A DNA stretch of 64,000 bases from Ctena decussata (GCA_963989385.1 OZ022513.1:17839928-17903927); one strand, 5' to 3'. Positions 1 to 11,205 are shown, counted from the first letter of the stretch. Notes: a model not told the origin generated them from the sequence alone. A program made the numbers and translations.

Positions 1-544
1 ACCATTATAGAATGGTACATGTACCAATTTTTTGGCTTAGGCCTACTTTACGCATTCTTTAAGAAGATAAATATACAATCTATTAATTGGTGCTCTGTAA
101 GCTTGGGAGATCCCAACCCGAGAGTCTACCGTTCAAGTGAAAAACGAGGCTCTGCCGAGTTTCCCACTTGAACTGTCGACCCGAGGCTTGGGCTCTCCAC
201 TGGACACCGACGGTAGATGATTTTCTCACCTACCAATATTTAAGAGATTATTTTCCTGACTGATTGCTTCTACCTTAAAACGAGCTATTCTGACGTCATT
301 TAGTGGCTTAAAACGTGACGTCAGCGAAGGCCCTGATCTGTCCACTCATTTTAAACTACTCAGGACCTACATTGCTCGTCGTTACATCTGCATTAGTGTA
401 CGTATTACTGCATAAATTTGTTAAACAAAACTGTTCCACTTTCAGGACACTTACGATAACTAATATGTGTGGACCAATTTTTAGAATTACACATTAGACA
501 ACAATTTCTAGCAAGAATTACAATAGTAACACGTTCTTGTTACA
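1..544. other. Unassigned flank with an imperfect hairpin
   Basis: No gene is supported. About 112-200 folds imperfectly: CCCAACCCGAG and GTTCAAGTG are answered by CACTTGAAC and a CTCGGG-like run, with CGAGGCTCTGCCGAG between them. This resembles a small decayed hairpin element. The rest is AT-rich sequence with short open frames that lack coding character. Confidence 0.3.
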
Positions 545-1338
545 TGTACGTCACACCGTACAGCCGGCTGAAGTGATGCCAGATGGCTACAGAGATAGCA
601 GATCACCAAAAGTGAAAGTAGGTTTTGGGTAGGTGAGATAAAATTGCTGGTAAAAGCAGACGAAAAATCCTGGAAGAGTTTAGCCTCATATGGAAGTTGC
701 TCAGTGTCTGTAGATTTTACAGTATCAGTCTGGGTGGCTTTCTTACGCAGATAAGGCTATAGCAGGTCTTGAATGGGCAACATTTTCAGAAAAAAACACA
801 AAGTCTGCTTTTCGGCTCCCACTAAACGAATCTGAGATAGTGCCCAATCTGTTTGCTTGCTTGCAATAAAACTTCAATTAGTTAGCAATATTTCTGCCAA
901 TTTTTGATGCACAATTTGGTTTAATGATGAAAATACACACTTTCAAAGAGGATGGGTAGCAACAAAATGGTTGCCTTTGTCAACAGATGCACTTTTAGGT
1001 GGACAGCTGGGATGGCAGATCAGTTTGTATGGAAATTGGCTGACATTGATGACAGGTATCAATATATTGGTACGTATCGTTAAACTGATTATACTGTGAC
1101 TTCGGCGTGAAATCATGAAGAATGAAGCATGCTTGTCCACTAGAATGTATGTTGTTGCATTTAGTCGCTTTACATCTTTCGGCAACTTTCTGATATTGTT
1201 TGGATAACTCAATTTTCGTTGCAAATGCTCTACATGTACTGCAGTGCTTTTGGCAAGTCAAGAATTTCATTATCTTAAAAGTTATTCTGTCATTTGATTT
1301 GATTAGGAACATTTAGCAATATTCATTGTTTCAAAAAA
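545..1338 (-). repeat. Left arm of a 2.9-kb inverted repeat
   Basis: This segment is the near-identical reverse complement of 2661-3452. Conceptual 93-residue frames at 943-1224 (minus) and 2770-3051 (plus) agree at all but a few residues, which shows the arms are long and recent. Outer ends match at the CACACCGTACA / TGTACGGTGTG motif and inner ends at a motif near ATATTGCTAAATGTTC. No target duplication could be fixed. It may be a long-TIR or fold-back transposon, or an inverted segmental duplication. Confidence 0.85.
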
Positions 1339-2660
1339 TAAAACAATAGAAAAAAATAATAGTAATAATCATAATAATAATAAAAATGATAGTAATAATG
1401 TCATGAAAGTTTTAACGGCGTATCGTCCAAGCCAAACATGATAAAATTTTCCTGAGTATCTTCTACAATATATGATTGTAACTGCGCAGAAATTAGGGCA
1501 ACATTCTGACAAGCTAAACCAGTGCTGTTCAAACATTATCCGGTAAGTTATGCTCGGAATGGCTATTGCTGTTCATTGGGTTTTTCCGGGGGTAACTTTG
1601 TTGCCTGTCTTCACTACATGTCATGCCAAAACGTTCTTTTTTGCATGTTCGTCTAGTTTGTACATGCAACCATTTCCTCGAATTCTGTACAGCACGGGAT
1701 ATATATGACTGTTAACCAAGGCTTTTCTTGGGAATCTACTTTTTCTTATTGTATATAGAATTCTATTTTGACACGCTGTCGGAAAAAATTGGTGATGCTG
1801 TGTGTGAATCTTGTTTTATGCTACTTTAAATAGATATCTTTTTCAGATAATTTACACTCGTTGAATAGTGCACCAATTTCCATTCCACATATTTTTGATT
1901 CTAATGATATTTTGATGGAGCCACAAAGATTTATACTTTGAGCAAGGACTCCTTCACAAAATTTCAGTTAAAGTCGGTGCAGATTATGGCGCCATTTGTC
2001 TGGGCATTTTCTGACTGAAATTTCGGTGACAGAGTCATTGACCAAAGTGTGAATTTTTGCGATTTCTTCAAAAAATCATTAGAACCGTAAGACATGGACT
2101 TGGGAGTCATGCAGGTAACTGAATGTACACTACTGAAAGAGGAAAAAAGATTTGCCTGCATTTTTGGATCAAAGTTCTTTTTTCCTTTATGTACATGTTC
2201 AATACATGTCTGAACTGTGTTGCAAGTTTCAAATCCCTATATCAAATACTGTAGGAGGAGTTATGGAGACACAAATAGTGCTACAAAGTGTGAAATATGG
2301 CCAAAATATGTATGTCATTTAAGGGGACATAATTCTGCAATAATGACCTGGATCAAATTTCCTTTTCTCTATGCATATTCAATGCATGTCTGAACTGTGT
2401 TGCAAGTTGCAACTCCCAGCATCAAATACTGTAGAAGAAGTTGCGGAGACAAGAACAGTACTACAAATGTGAAGTATGTACGTATGGGCAGAGGCAAAAC
2501 TATATGCGGCTCCCCACTTTTGCGGGGGCATACAAACAAGGCGGGTCTGCTGACAACCGTTTGACACCAGCCTCACAGTCTGACAGCTGGTGAGGCTTGT
2601 GTCAAATGCTTGTCACTAGCCTTTTTTTTAGTTTCGTGGAGGTTTTAGGGGGAGGGGGTA
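1339..2660. repeat. Spacer of the inverted repeat with two 180-bp tandem units
   Basis: The spacer starts with an AT-rich trinucleotide stretch (about 1345-1400). From about 2165 it carries two units of the tandem family seen five times at 36.9-37.8 kb, recognisable by TGTCTGAACTGTGTTGCAAG at about 2210 and 2389. It ends in a CCCCACTTTTGCGGGGGCAT hairpin-like terminus near 2513-2533. No transposase-like frame is present. Confidence 0.6.
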
Positions 2661-3452
2661 TTAAACAATGAATATTGCTAAATGTTCGTAATCAAATCAA
2701 ATGACAGAATAACATTTCAGATAATGAAATTCTTGACTTGCCAAAAGCACTGCAGTACCTGTAGCACATTTGCAACGAAAACGTAGTTACCGAGACAATA
2801 TCAGAAAGTTGCCGAAAGATGTAAAGCTACTAAATGCAACAACATACATTCTAGTGGACAAGCATGCTTCATTCTTCATGATTTCACGCCGAAGTCACAG
2901 TATAATCAGTTTAAAGATACATACCAATATATTGATACCTGCCATCAATGTCAGCCTATTTCCATACAAACTGATCTGCCATCCCAGCTGTCCACCTAAA
3001 AGTGCATCTGCTGACAAAGGCAACCATTTTGTCGCTACTCATCCTCTTTGAAAGTGTATATTTTCATCATAAAACCAAATTGTGCATCAAAAATTGGCAG
3101 AAATATTGCTAACTAATTGAAGTTTTACTGCAAGCAAGCAAACAGATTGGGCAATATCTCAGATTCGTTTAGTGGGAGCCGAAAAGCAGACTTTGTGTTT
3201 TTTTCTGAAAATGTTGCCCATTCAAGACCTGCTATAGCCTTATCTGCGTAAGAAAGCCACCCAGACTGATACTGTAGAATATACAGACAATGAGCAACTT
3301 CCATATGAGGCTAAACTCTTCCAGGATTTTATCGTCTGTTTTTACCAGCAATTTTATCTCACCTACCCAAAATCTACTTTCACTTTTGGTGATCTGCTAT
3401 CTCTGTAGCCATCTGGCATCACTTCAGCCGGTTGTACGGTGTGTACGTACGA
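2661..3452 (+). repeat. Right arm of the 2.9-kb inverted repeat
   Basis: Partner of 545-1338, in the opposite orientation. Scattered single-base differences and small indels suggest either moderate age or incomplete conversion between the arms. Confidence 0.85.
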
Positions 3453-3542
3453 CTTGTAAAATAACAAATATGAACTTTACAACAAGACATCTTTTCTTTG
3501 ACACAAATTTATGCACATATTTAAAAATAACAACTTAAAAGC

Positions 3543-3666
3543 ATGGATGTGAATGGGTACACTTTCAGGGGTAGCAACTCTAACATTCTTGTTTTTGCCT
3601 CCCTTTTCGATGATGGCCAACTCTTAAATGAAAGAATGTGATCCTCCTAGAAGAAATTCTCTCCTT
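3543..3666 (+). repeat. Dispersed 120-bp repeat (GTGAATGG...TTTCAGGGG family)
   Basis: Diverged copies lie at about 5400-5525 (plus), 34775-34880 (minus) and 41690-41800 (plus). Shared blocks are a GTGAATGG start, a TTTCAGGGG-AGTAACTCTG-like block, a TCTCCCTTC-like block, and CAACTCTTAAA near the end. It has no coding potential. A SINE inserted at the 3' edge of this copy. Confidence 0.55.
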
Positions 3667-3677
3667 CAAGAGTAGAC

Positions 3678-3957
3678 GCCGGGCCGCGTAGCGCAATCGG
3701 TAGGGCACCTGACTCATAAGTCAGAGGTCCTGGGTTCGAAATCCGGTCTGGCCACATACTTTCGTTTCTCCTTCCGCTGATTCAAGAAGGGCAGTTGTCA
3801 GTTACTGGCGAAAGTATGTGCACTTAGTACTGGTTAACCGCTTAGGAGGTCTAAGCCTGCCCAGGAATAGTGTGGTTAGGTTAACTGGCCGTCCCGACAT
3901 GACCATAGTTGTTTACCGTGGACGTTAAGCATCATATCAATCAATCAATCAATCAAT
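3678..3957 (+). mobile_element. Full-length tRNA-headed SINE with 11-bp target duplication
   Basis: The head is tRNA-like: an A box at TAGCGCAATCGG, a CAT triplet in the anticodon-loop position, and a B box at GGTTCGAAATCC. A conserved central block starts GTACTGGTTAACCGCTTAGG, and the 3' tail is a run of ATCA units. Perfect flanking repeats CAAGAGTAGAC at 3667-3677 and 3958-3968 mark the target duplication. The central block recurs at 22684 in a second SINE. It resembles what I recall of the molluscan V-SINE type (such as RUDI), but that family name is from memory and unverified. Confidence 0.85.
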
Positions 3958-4230
3958 CAAGAGTAGACACATTTTATAAGAGCTTTTTGTCCGGGGAAGC
4001 AAAAACAAAAAGTCACACAATCATTGTTTCCCTTTGTAAAAATGGCGAAAAAAACATGGAGGTGTACCCATATACCTTTATTAAAACATTATGGTACATC
4101 TATATACATGGCTTCAAACATTCACAAAATATATCTCCATGACTATAACCAGCCTTCAATAACTTGCATATACAAACAAGAGCAACAGGCAGGGCAACAG
4201 AGCCCATCAAGCAATATACTTAACTTAGTC

Positions 4231-4318
4231 GCGACACGACAAAGCCAACAAAGTTGCACATGCGCCCAGCAAAGACTCAGAGACTTCGCTGTGCGCTTAA
4301 GGTGGACAGATTGTGAAT
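4231..4318 (+). mobile_element. Half copy of the GAGCCGCGAC palindromic MITE (left half)
   Basis: Contains CGACACGACAAAGCCAACAA and ATGCGCCCAGC-AAGACTCAG, followed by ACTTCGCTGTGCGC, the left arm of the 240-bp MITE found intact at 30560, 34514 and elsewhere. The matching right half lies at 5200-5323, so the two may be one copy split by about 0.9 kb of other DNA (4319-5199), which contains no recognisable gene. Confidence 0.6.
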
Positions 4319-5199
4319 AACTGTGTTGTTTTATTTGTTAAAACAAAACAGAGTTATTTTTCACGCTGAAATCGTTCAACTGTAGAGTAAATACAGTTAT
4401 GACATACACTAACAATGTCTACCGTAAAGATCCTAAGTTCTTCACAGTTTCCATTCCATCTGCGTATTTTTGTAGGCAGTATCTATGGTAGAACCGGAAT
4501 ACCAGGAAAATGATTAATACGGCAAGAACCAGCTGTGCTTACAGCAGGTGCAGAACTTGGGCACTCTATTTTGGGAACATTTTTTAACTTAAACATGGTT
4601 TTTCTACGAAACGAAACTTTGAAATGTTTTTTTTTGTTTTATTCTATAACATACATCGTAAGTTTTACTAAAATAATATGCATGAGCTTGCCCCATCGGT
4701 TAAATATATTTCCATGCCTTTTTTCATGAAATTCAGTTTTCTTGCATTTTTTAAAACAATGCAAAAATATACATACTTATTATCAATATAACTCTAATTT
4801 TTTACCAGTTTGTTTGGTTTAAACATATTTTATTTCAAGAAACATCTATGAACAGTACCAATATTGTTCTATATATAAACATAATAGGATTAGAACGAAA
4901 GCATTAGCTTATTTAGTTCTTCTCCTAAGTTTGTCAGTTTGTTTCAGATATCCTATATTATTGATTTTTATGATTTGCAGAAATCAAAGTGCATTCATGT
5001 GCTAAAGATATGAATTTAAATGGAGAATGTGTAAAAATGTAGGTAGAAATTCAAAACATTGTATTTTAGGAAAACAAAACGGTGAAATTGTTATTTTTTT
5101 CTTTTCCATATGTTTTACAGCCCTTTGGGTTATTCAGCTGGTATAATGGTTTGAATGCCCCGACAATATTTTTATTCAGTATTCGTCTACCTTAAAAGA

Positions 5200-5323
5200 A
5201 TCTAAGCTACCTCCACGCGGACAGCGAAGACTCTGATCAGACTGGGCGGATGCCCAGGCTGAGCTTAGTCTTCGCTGGGCGCACATGCAACTTTGTTGGT
5301 TTTGTCATGTCGCGGCTCATATT
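5200..5323 (+). mobile_element. Half copy of the GAGCCGCGAC palindromic MITE (right half)
   Basis: Starts near TCTAAGCTACCTCC, passes through GATCAGACTGGGCGGATGCC and ends at GTCATGTCGCGGCTC. See the left half at 4231-4318. Confidence 0.65.
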
Positions 5324-5555
5324 AACTTGGCACTTGAATATATAGCGATACAGTAGCCTAACCGGTTTGCAACTACATTACATACAAAACCATAGCTTAA
5401 AGGTGAATGGCTGTACTTTCAGGGGAAGTAACTCTGCCATTTTCATGTCTCCTCTTCCAAATGGTGGTCAACTCTTAAAAGAATTAATTGCTCCTCTAGG
5501 CGCAAATTCTTTCATTTTTGAGCAGACACTACCGTTTGGATGACCTAGGCCTATG

Positions 5556-5556
<1 letters not shown>

Positions 5557-5586
<30 letters not shown>

Positions 5587-5900
5587 ATACTGCTACACCC
5601 TCTCTCGAGGATTATGAGCAGGTGTACGATGTACACTCCAGTTTTGCAGGATGAACCTCCTTGTAGCCATGTAACTACAGAAGGGATGTTTAACCTGCAC
5701 AGGGGATGTCTCTCCCTGCACAGGGGGGCTCCAGTTAACGTCCCGATTCGATGGACGGCACACTTTTTTAATCTCATCCCTGCAAATGACATTAAGGAAA
5801 GCGTGTTCGGACACCGAAATTCAAATGCAGTTACCCGGGTTCGAACTCGGGACCTTTAGCATCAGAGGCAAGTGCGCTAACCACTGAGCTACCACGCTTC
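5557..5900 (-). mobile_element. tRNA-headed SINE with (GAAA)n tail
   Basis: Read on the minus strand, 5898-5826 is tRNA-like: an A-box-like TGGTAGCTCAGTGG and a B box GAGTTCGAACC. An unrelated body follows and ends in eight GAAA units (5557-5588). The acceptor-stem halves do not pair, so this is a SINE head rather than a functional tRNA gene. The body includes a local duplication of a CCCTGTGCAGG block (about 5695-5730). Confidence 0.7.
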
Positions 5901-5998
5901 TGTCTTCAAGGGAAGCAAACGCAAACTCATGAAGGTGCGACCACACATCTTATAGGCAATTTCTCTGTATCTTTAATATATGTCTCCTTGTCCTGACC

Positions 5999-6204
5999 AG
6001 AGCTCTAGATAAGAGGGAGTATTTGATAATAATTAGAGATTTTTTTTATTTGTCAATTTCTCATTGTTACCATATGTTGTGACCCCTCATTTGAACCGTC
6101 TCGATGAGACGGTTCAGATGAGGGGTCACAACATATGTTTTTATGGAGAGTTAACAAAAATTGTCCCTAATTATCACCATATACTCTGTCTTACCTAGAG
6201 CTCT
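5999..6204. mobile_element. Palindromic MITE with AGAGCTCTAG ends (copy 1)
   Basis: The 206-bp sequence is almost completely self-complementary. Both ends read AGAGCTCTAG-TAAGA. The centre is ATGTTGTGACCCCTCAT...CGTCTCGATGAGACGG and its reverse. Related copies are at 7646-8048 and at the window end (63889-64000). The right end is 2 bp from the stop codon of the putative last PDZ-gene exon, so the hairpin would begin the 3' UTR. On the minus strand it supplies an AATAAA at 6045-6050. Confidence 0.85.
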
Positions 6205-6206
6205 GC

Positions 6207-6460
6207 CTAACCCTGCATAACACCACCATCGGTCCCGTAGCCACTGTCAGCAGAGACGCTTGGTTTCGAGCCATAAACAGCGCCTAGTGACTCAGAGCGC
6301 TCTGGGTCATCAACATTTGTACCCTCGTTTTCAAAACCGAGTCCGAGGCTGCTTTCTCCATGACTGACGCATGAATAATGATCATTTCTGTCTGTTTCGT
6401 CAGTACCTATTGTTTTGTAACTCGATCGTCTGTTGCCACGCAGATTCAGCTGATTTTCCA
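6207..6460 (-). CDS. Putative last exon (E7) of the PDZ-domain gene
   Basis: Coding-like minus-strand frame of 83 residues plus stop. The acceptor TTATGCAG lies just above 6460, preceded by a T-rich tract. The exon begins in phase 1 (TG GAA AAT), matching the phase-1 donor of E6 at 30353, and joining them creates a Met codon at the junction. The sequence is hydrophilic and Ser/Gly/Asp-rich and ends near DSGYGTDGG; DSGYGT has the form of a DSGxxT phosphodegron (inference only). No domain is recognised. It could instead end another minus-strand gene, because the intron to E6 would be about 24 kb and intermediate exons may exist. Confidence 0.42.
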
Positions 6461-6600
6461 CTGCATAAGCGTCAAAAAAATACGGATGCTTCTCCAAACA
6501 AAACTTTCCACACGTAGCGTAATTACTGACGTCACAACCCAGCCACTTGTTACGTTCTGAAAACACGCATAAAAAGACACGTCTAAAGGTGGGATTACAC

Positions 6601-6772
6601 GGCGACATATGTTGCATGACACATGTCATGCAACATGTGTCGGTGTGTAAGCACCCGAAAAGGAATGTTTCATGACAAAAAATTGTTGCATGCAACATGT
6701 CTCATCTTCTAAACAAAACCAACTTGCGAGAAAATGGTTGCATCACACATGTGTCATGCAACACATGTCGCC
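6601..6772. mobile_element. 172-bp TIR MITE (GGCGACAT...ATGTCGCC)
   Basis: The ends are inverted repeats: GGCGACATATGTTGCATGAC on the left and GTCATGCAACACATGTCGCC on the right. Inner repeats of ATGACACATGT give further self-complementarity. No clear target duplication was found. It lies in the intron just upstream (on the minus strand) of the putative exon at 6207-6460. Confidence 0.7.
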
Positions 6773-6829
6773 TTTTAAACCCACTTTCAAAGACATTGAG
6801 TGAACATGACATATTTGCATTAATTTTTT

Positions 6830-7035
6830 TTTAACTTCGACCTCAAAGTGTGACTTTGGCCTCTGTCGGTCATTGTTTAAGTATAAGTTCTGTACATCAT
6901 TTTGATAATGTGAACTTTTGTCCCAAGTTTTAAGAAAAGTTTCAGGGGCTTAGGAGTTATGGAGCGGACAGAGAGACGGACGAACAATGCCACACCATAA
7001 TGCATCCCGTATCAAGACGGGCGCATAATTGTGAA
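6830..7035 (+). repeat. Terminal part of a GACG-plus-hairpin repeat
   Basis: Holds TTTCAGGGGCTTAGGAGTTATGG-type sequence, an imperfect GACG tract (GACGGACGAAC), ACACCATAATGCATCCCGT and an ACGGGCGCATAA end. The end folds as CCCGT/ACGGG. Ends with the same layout occur at about 2530, 33960, 37850, 52250 and 58825. Confidence 0.55.
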
Positions 7036-7079
7036 GGTGTACCCGTAAATATCTTAAGTTTGTCATTGCTTTTGGGGTT

Positions 7080-7615
7080 CGTTTTACTATGAATTGCCTA
7101 TTATACATATCCATGATTATTTATGTATATCCATATTTTAAGATAGTAATTTTCATAATTCGAATTAGTTGTATCAATAATTAATAAATAGAAATTAATA
7201 AATATATATATATGGATATTTATAATTGGAATAAAGGATATCCATAATTCGAATTGTGTATGTCCAATAGTATAAATGATTTAAGGATATCACTAATTCG
7301 AATTCTAGATATCACTAATTCGATTTATGGGTATCACTTTTGCGAATTATGGATATCCATACTTCTGCCAAATTTCGGACATCACTAATTTGAATTATGG
7401 TTATCAATGAATTGGATATCAATAATTCGAATCATGATTTCCATAAATCGGACTGAATTTAAGATATTCATAATTCGCGTTTGTGATATCACTTATTCAA
7501 ATTATGGATATCCATTATTTGAATTAGTTATATTATAAATGAACTGAATTATGCATATCACTTATTCGAATTATGGATATATATACACATAAATCAAATA
7601 ATGGCTATCTATTTG
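7080..7615. repeat. Degenerate AT-rich array of GGATATC / AATTCGAATT words
   Basis: About 530 bp in which near-palindromic words such as ATGGATATCCAT and ATAATTCGAATTATGG recur every 20-40 bp in both orientations. It resembles a decayed minisatellite of a self-complementary unit. No reading frame is present. Confidence 0.65.
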
Positions 7616-7645
7616 GGAAAATAGTAAAGCGGCACCCCATAACTC

Positions 7646-8048
7646 AGAGCCCTAGATAAGAGGGAGTATTTGGTGATAATTAGAGATAATTTTTGTTAAT
7701 TCTGGATAAAAACATATGTTGTGACCCCTCATCTGAACCATGAGACGGTTCAGATGAGGGGTCACAACATATGGTTTCAATGAGAAATAAAGAAAATTAT
7801 CCCTCAATTATCATCAAATACCCCTCTTATCTAGGACTCTGATAACTGCTCAGATGAGGGGTCACAACATATGGTTTCAATGAAAATAAAGAAAATTATC
7901 CCTCAATTATCATCAAATACCCCTCTTATCTAGGACTCTGATAACTGCTCAGATGAGGGGTCACAACATATGGTTTCAATGAGAAATAAAGAAAATTATC
8001 CCTCAATTATCATCAAATACCCCTCTTATCTAGGACTCTGATAACTGC
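7646..8048. mobile_element. Palindromic MITE copy 2 with extra tandem right arms
   Basis: 7646-7840 is a full copy of the hairpin element at 5999-6204. Two more right arms of about 100 bp follow (to about 8048), each running from CAGATGAGGGGTCACAAC to CCCCTCTTATCTAGGACTCT, so three right arms stand in tandem. The extra arms differ from each other by single bases and small indels. Confidence 0.85.
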
Positions 8049-9095
8049 TGACCTTGGTCTTTGAATGACTGAGTCCTCCCAAGTAATCCAAACGCAAACC
8101 ACTGGGGGATCGTCTGAAATAAAACATAGCAAGAGTTCCAATACGAAACAATAGCTCCACTGGAGTAATGTCTAGGTAGGAGAGTGGATGCCGGGTCCGG
8201 TCCCAGTTAGGTAAATAGTTACTGAAATAATCAGAAATATTATACTCTGTATGGCAATATTTGGAAGGTGACCCATAGATACTATTTTAGAAATGGGACC
8301 AGTACGCATGGAGTCCTATTTAAGTCATTTCTTACTGTTCTTTTCAAAATCTTTGATTCAATTCAAAGCAGGGTTATATTTAGAGACTGACCCATTTACG
8401 GGGTGGTGTTGCGATCTGAGGAGGCAGAGTCTAATAATGTACAATCATTGTTGATGTAAACTATTTGTAATGAAGGCTCAATGGTAATCAAAATTGTTTT
8501 TTTTTTTTTTTCAGAGATACTACAGATAGAGAAAAAAACAACAGTTTGACAGTCTCCAAACCACTGCTTAGGGGATATTGCTTGGCTGAAATAAGGCTTT
8601 CACAAAGCTTTGGGTTGCTGATAATAACGGCTAGGGGTATACACGGAACGTGATCTGGTCTAACTACACGTGGTAACAGTATGTAAGATTACGGTTTCGT
8701 GAATTGCTGTCAGTTAACATTGTTAATTAATATGCAAATACGTCTTTCCGTTCTAAAAATGCACCCGGCAAAGAAATATTTGACTGAGCATGTAGTAGAA
8801 TGCCTCCTCTTAACGATAATGCCCGTTTGATCCGTTGGCTTCAAACTTCATCGAAATACAAAGCTCATACAGGATATTTCCCTTCTGTGATAAATGCAAG
8901 GAATGTAATCGAAGGATTTTTTTTCTCGCGTCTTTCAGCGTTTTAAATAGCAAATGACGATTTAACATTGATCTCATCTCAAAAATATTCTAATAAGCCA
9001 GTCGGAGGCGATATCATGTTTTAGGGTTTGCCTACCGTTGATGATGAAACCCATCTTTGAGAAGCTTGCTTTGTATCGCAGACGTAAAGCGATTA
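8049..9095. other. Intron or intergenic DNA without recognised content
   Basis: About 1 kb of mixed sequence with one poly(T) run (about 8500-8512). No SINE, MITE or coding frame recognised. Confidence 0.4.
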
Positions 9096-9099
9096 CGTG

Positions 9100-9272
9100 G
9101 TAACAGGACACATCGGCCCCAAACCATCTCGGCCCCTAGACACCTCGGCCCCTAGTCATCTCGGCCCCAAACCATCTCGGCCCCACCTAGAAATAAATTC
9201 CTGGACACTTCGGCCCCTAGTCAGCTCGGCCCCTAGTCAGCTCGGCCCCATAGCCCTAGTCACTTCGGTCCC
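9100..9272 (-). repeat. Minisatellite of GGGGCCGA(A/G)GTG-type units (minus orientation)
   Basis: About eleven 14-18-bp units; on the plus strand each reads CTAGTCATCTCGGCCCC or a close variant. It is one arm of an inverted pair: the same units run in the opposite sense at 18078-18237, and both arms abut sequence resembling CGATTACGT. The apparent open frame through the array is a by-product of repetition. Confidence 0.85.
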
Positions 9273-9424
9273 AGTTTGGCAAATTTAGATAATTTCTTTT
9301 TTTCACTATTTTTGCCCGTTGAAATATTTTACATCTTTTTAACAGTAATATTCCTCGAGAGTACAATAGAATACGGCAATATTTTGAGCCGCTCAGTCTT
9401 GCGAGTTTTGTTTGGTTGGTTGTT

Positions 9425-9632
9425 TTGCGTTTAATGGTTTTTTGAGACATTATTTCAGTCTATATCGAGCCGTCTCAGGGGAGAAAGAAGAGATATTATG
9501 ATAGCCAAGAGAAAAAAAAATCCATCAACACCGATCCGCACATACTGTAAGCACAGCAGGTCCTTGCCCTACTATTTCCACTGAAAGTTACCAAGCACCA
9601 TCGCCCGACCGCATCCACCCTGAGTCTTGCAG
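9425..9632 (-). repeat. Dispersed repeat R4 (TTTCAGTCTATATCGAGCCG family)
   Basis: Shares TATTTCAGTCTATATCGAGC, GAGAAAGAAGAGA, GTAAGCACAGCAGG-like and ACCATCGCCCGACC blocks, in the same order, with 38705-38965 and 58131-58362. The better copies have an (ATCA)n tail on the minus strand, so this is likely a SINE or the 3' end of a LINE read on the minus strand. Confidence 0.65.
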
Positions 9633-10210
9633 GAACCGTCGCGGATGCGTTCGTGCGGATTTTATGTGTTTCCTTTGTAATCCACAGAACGAATATTCAC
9701 AAATGCGTGAAGGTACGTTTCTGGTTTTCTGTGTTTTTTTGTTTTTTTTTGCCATCGTATTTGTTGTATTTTTGGAAGGCAGGTAGAACCAATCCTAAAC
9801 ACTTTTACCGGGTAAATAAATGTCTCTTTTTCACATGATTTTCCAGTTAAATCTTAATTATTGTGATGAGCTAAGAGGTAGAAATTTGTCTATTTATTTT
9901 TGTGTTTTTAATATAAAATACCATGGTTGGTTTTCCTTTATTTAAAAGCTCCATCGCTCTATTTTATCGTGAAGTATCGCTGCATGCTTCTCGCCATAGT
10001 TTAGAGTTTAGACATTGGAAATCACAGCGATTAGCCATTTTTAAACCAATAAAACTTCATTGAGTTTTAGTTGCTAACTAAAATGACGTACTTTCGATTT
10101 CATAAACAATGAAAATATGGTAATAATACAATGAACAGCAGTGGCGTCCCATTCACTGTACAGCTTTTGTTTATATTACATAGCTCAACTGGAACCTGTA
10201 TTTTGTAGAA
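9633..10210. other. Unassigned AT-rich stretch
   Basis: No element or coding region recognised between repeat R4 and the tandem duplication. Confidence 0.35.
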
Positions 10211-10542
10211 CGAATTGTCGTCTTTCAAAAACACGTTCCCCTTACTTTTTGTCAGGTATTTACAAAAACAAAAAAATATCACCAAACGTGAAGATAGAAG
10301 CGCTTTTCATAACGATTTGCGTTAATACGTTTTTTTGTGTGTTTTTTTCACTTATAGGACTATGGAGACTTTAGTACGAATTGTCGTCTTTCAAAAACAC
10401 GTTCCCCTTACTTTTTGTCAGGTATTTACAAAAACAAAAAAATATCACCAAACGTGAAGATAGAAGCGCTTTTCATAACGATTTGCGTTAATACGTTTTT
10501 TTGTGTGTTTTTTTCACTTATAGGACTATGGAGACTTTAGTA
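10211..10542. repeat. 166-bp tandem duplication
   Basis: 10211-10376 is repeated essentially base for base as 10377-10542 (each starts CGAATTGTCGTCTTTC and ends GGAGACTTTAGTAC). The near-perfect identity implies a very recent duplication or an assembly join. It lies just outside the left end of the OTU-transposase element. Confidence 0.9.
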
Positions 10543-11069
10543 CCAAACATTTTGTCATGCCGATTCTTTAGACTAAAACTGTAATCATAGCAATGCTTTT
10601 ATATTTTTGACGGACAAAAGGGATATGACCAAATGCTACATGCGTATAAACTGTTAATCGTTTAATATTCACAATACCTTCATTTCGTCTATTGAGTGCC
10701 AGAAGGGGCTATAAGCATTATCTACACTTTTGAGAAAAATACAATTAAAAGTTTAGGGGTGTATTAAAAATCAGGCTAGGTCTAGAACAGTACTATATTT
10801 GGATCATATGTTGAACTTAGTAAAAGGAAAACATATAAGAAGTATTTAGCTTTAATTTCTACACAGAACGCCATATATGGTCAATTTTGCTGATGGCACC
10901 TTTTGGCTGCCTTATTTCATACATGTATTTGTAGTCATACAAGCAGCCAAAAGGTGCTATCAACATATGATATTTCATCTAACTACAGTTAATTGACTAC
11001 AAATTACATTTTCACCTTTATAGCAGTATTTGTGCTATTAAAGCATATGTGAATACACATATTACAACT

Positions 11070-11205
11070 CTTCATCAGTGTCTGAAACACAGTCTTCCAA
11101 AATGTCAGTACATGGTAACTTGTCTTTTACTTTCTTGTTTGTCATCAAACTGTCATAGTATGGCCAATATATTTCAGGTATGACAAGTCCTTTGCACAGA
11201 TCCAA
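11070..11205 (-). pseudogene. Out-of-frame C-terminal end of the transposase
   Basis: The transposase frame stops at 11174, but a frame offset by one base continues from the A-run at about 11201-11205 and reads LLDLCKGLVIPEIYWPYY, then an acidic tail ending DTDEEL just before 11070. The hydrophobic/aromatic segment fits the end of such a protein better than the short in-frame tail after residue 590. The simplest reading is a one-base gain in the A5 run in this copy or in the assembly. A programmed shift is possible but unsupported. Confidence 0.55.

Noticed and set aside
943..3051. Two matching 93-codon frames
   Set aside because: They are the same sequence in the two arms of the inverted repeat, with no domain; an alternative frame of similar length overlaps one of them.
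3678..3760. Possible tRNA genes (also at 5826-5898, 20226-20298, 22541-22620, 40681-40750)
   Set aside because: A and B boxes are present, but acceptor stems do not pair and each head is fused to a SINE body.
9097..9288. Proline/serine-rich frame, or a CRISPR-like array
   Set aside because: The units are contiguous and contain no unique spacers; it is a minisatellite.
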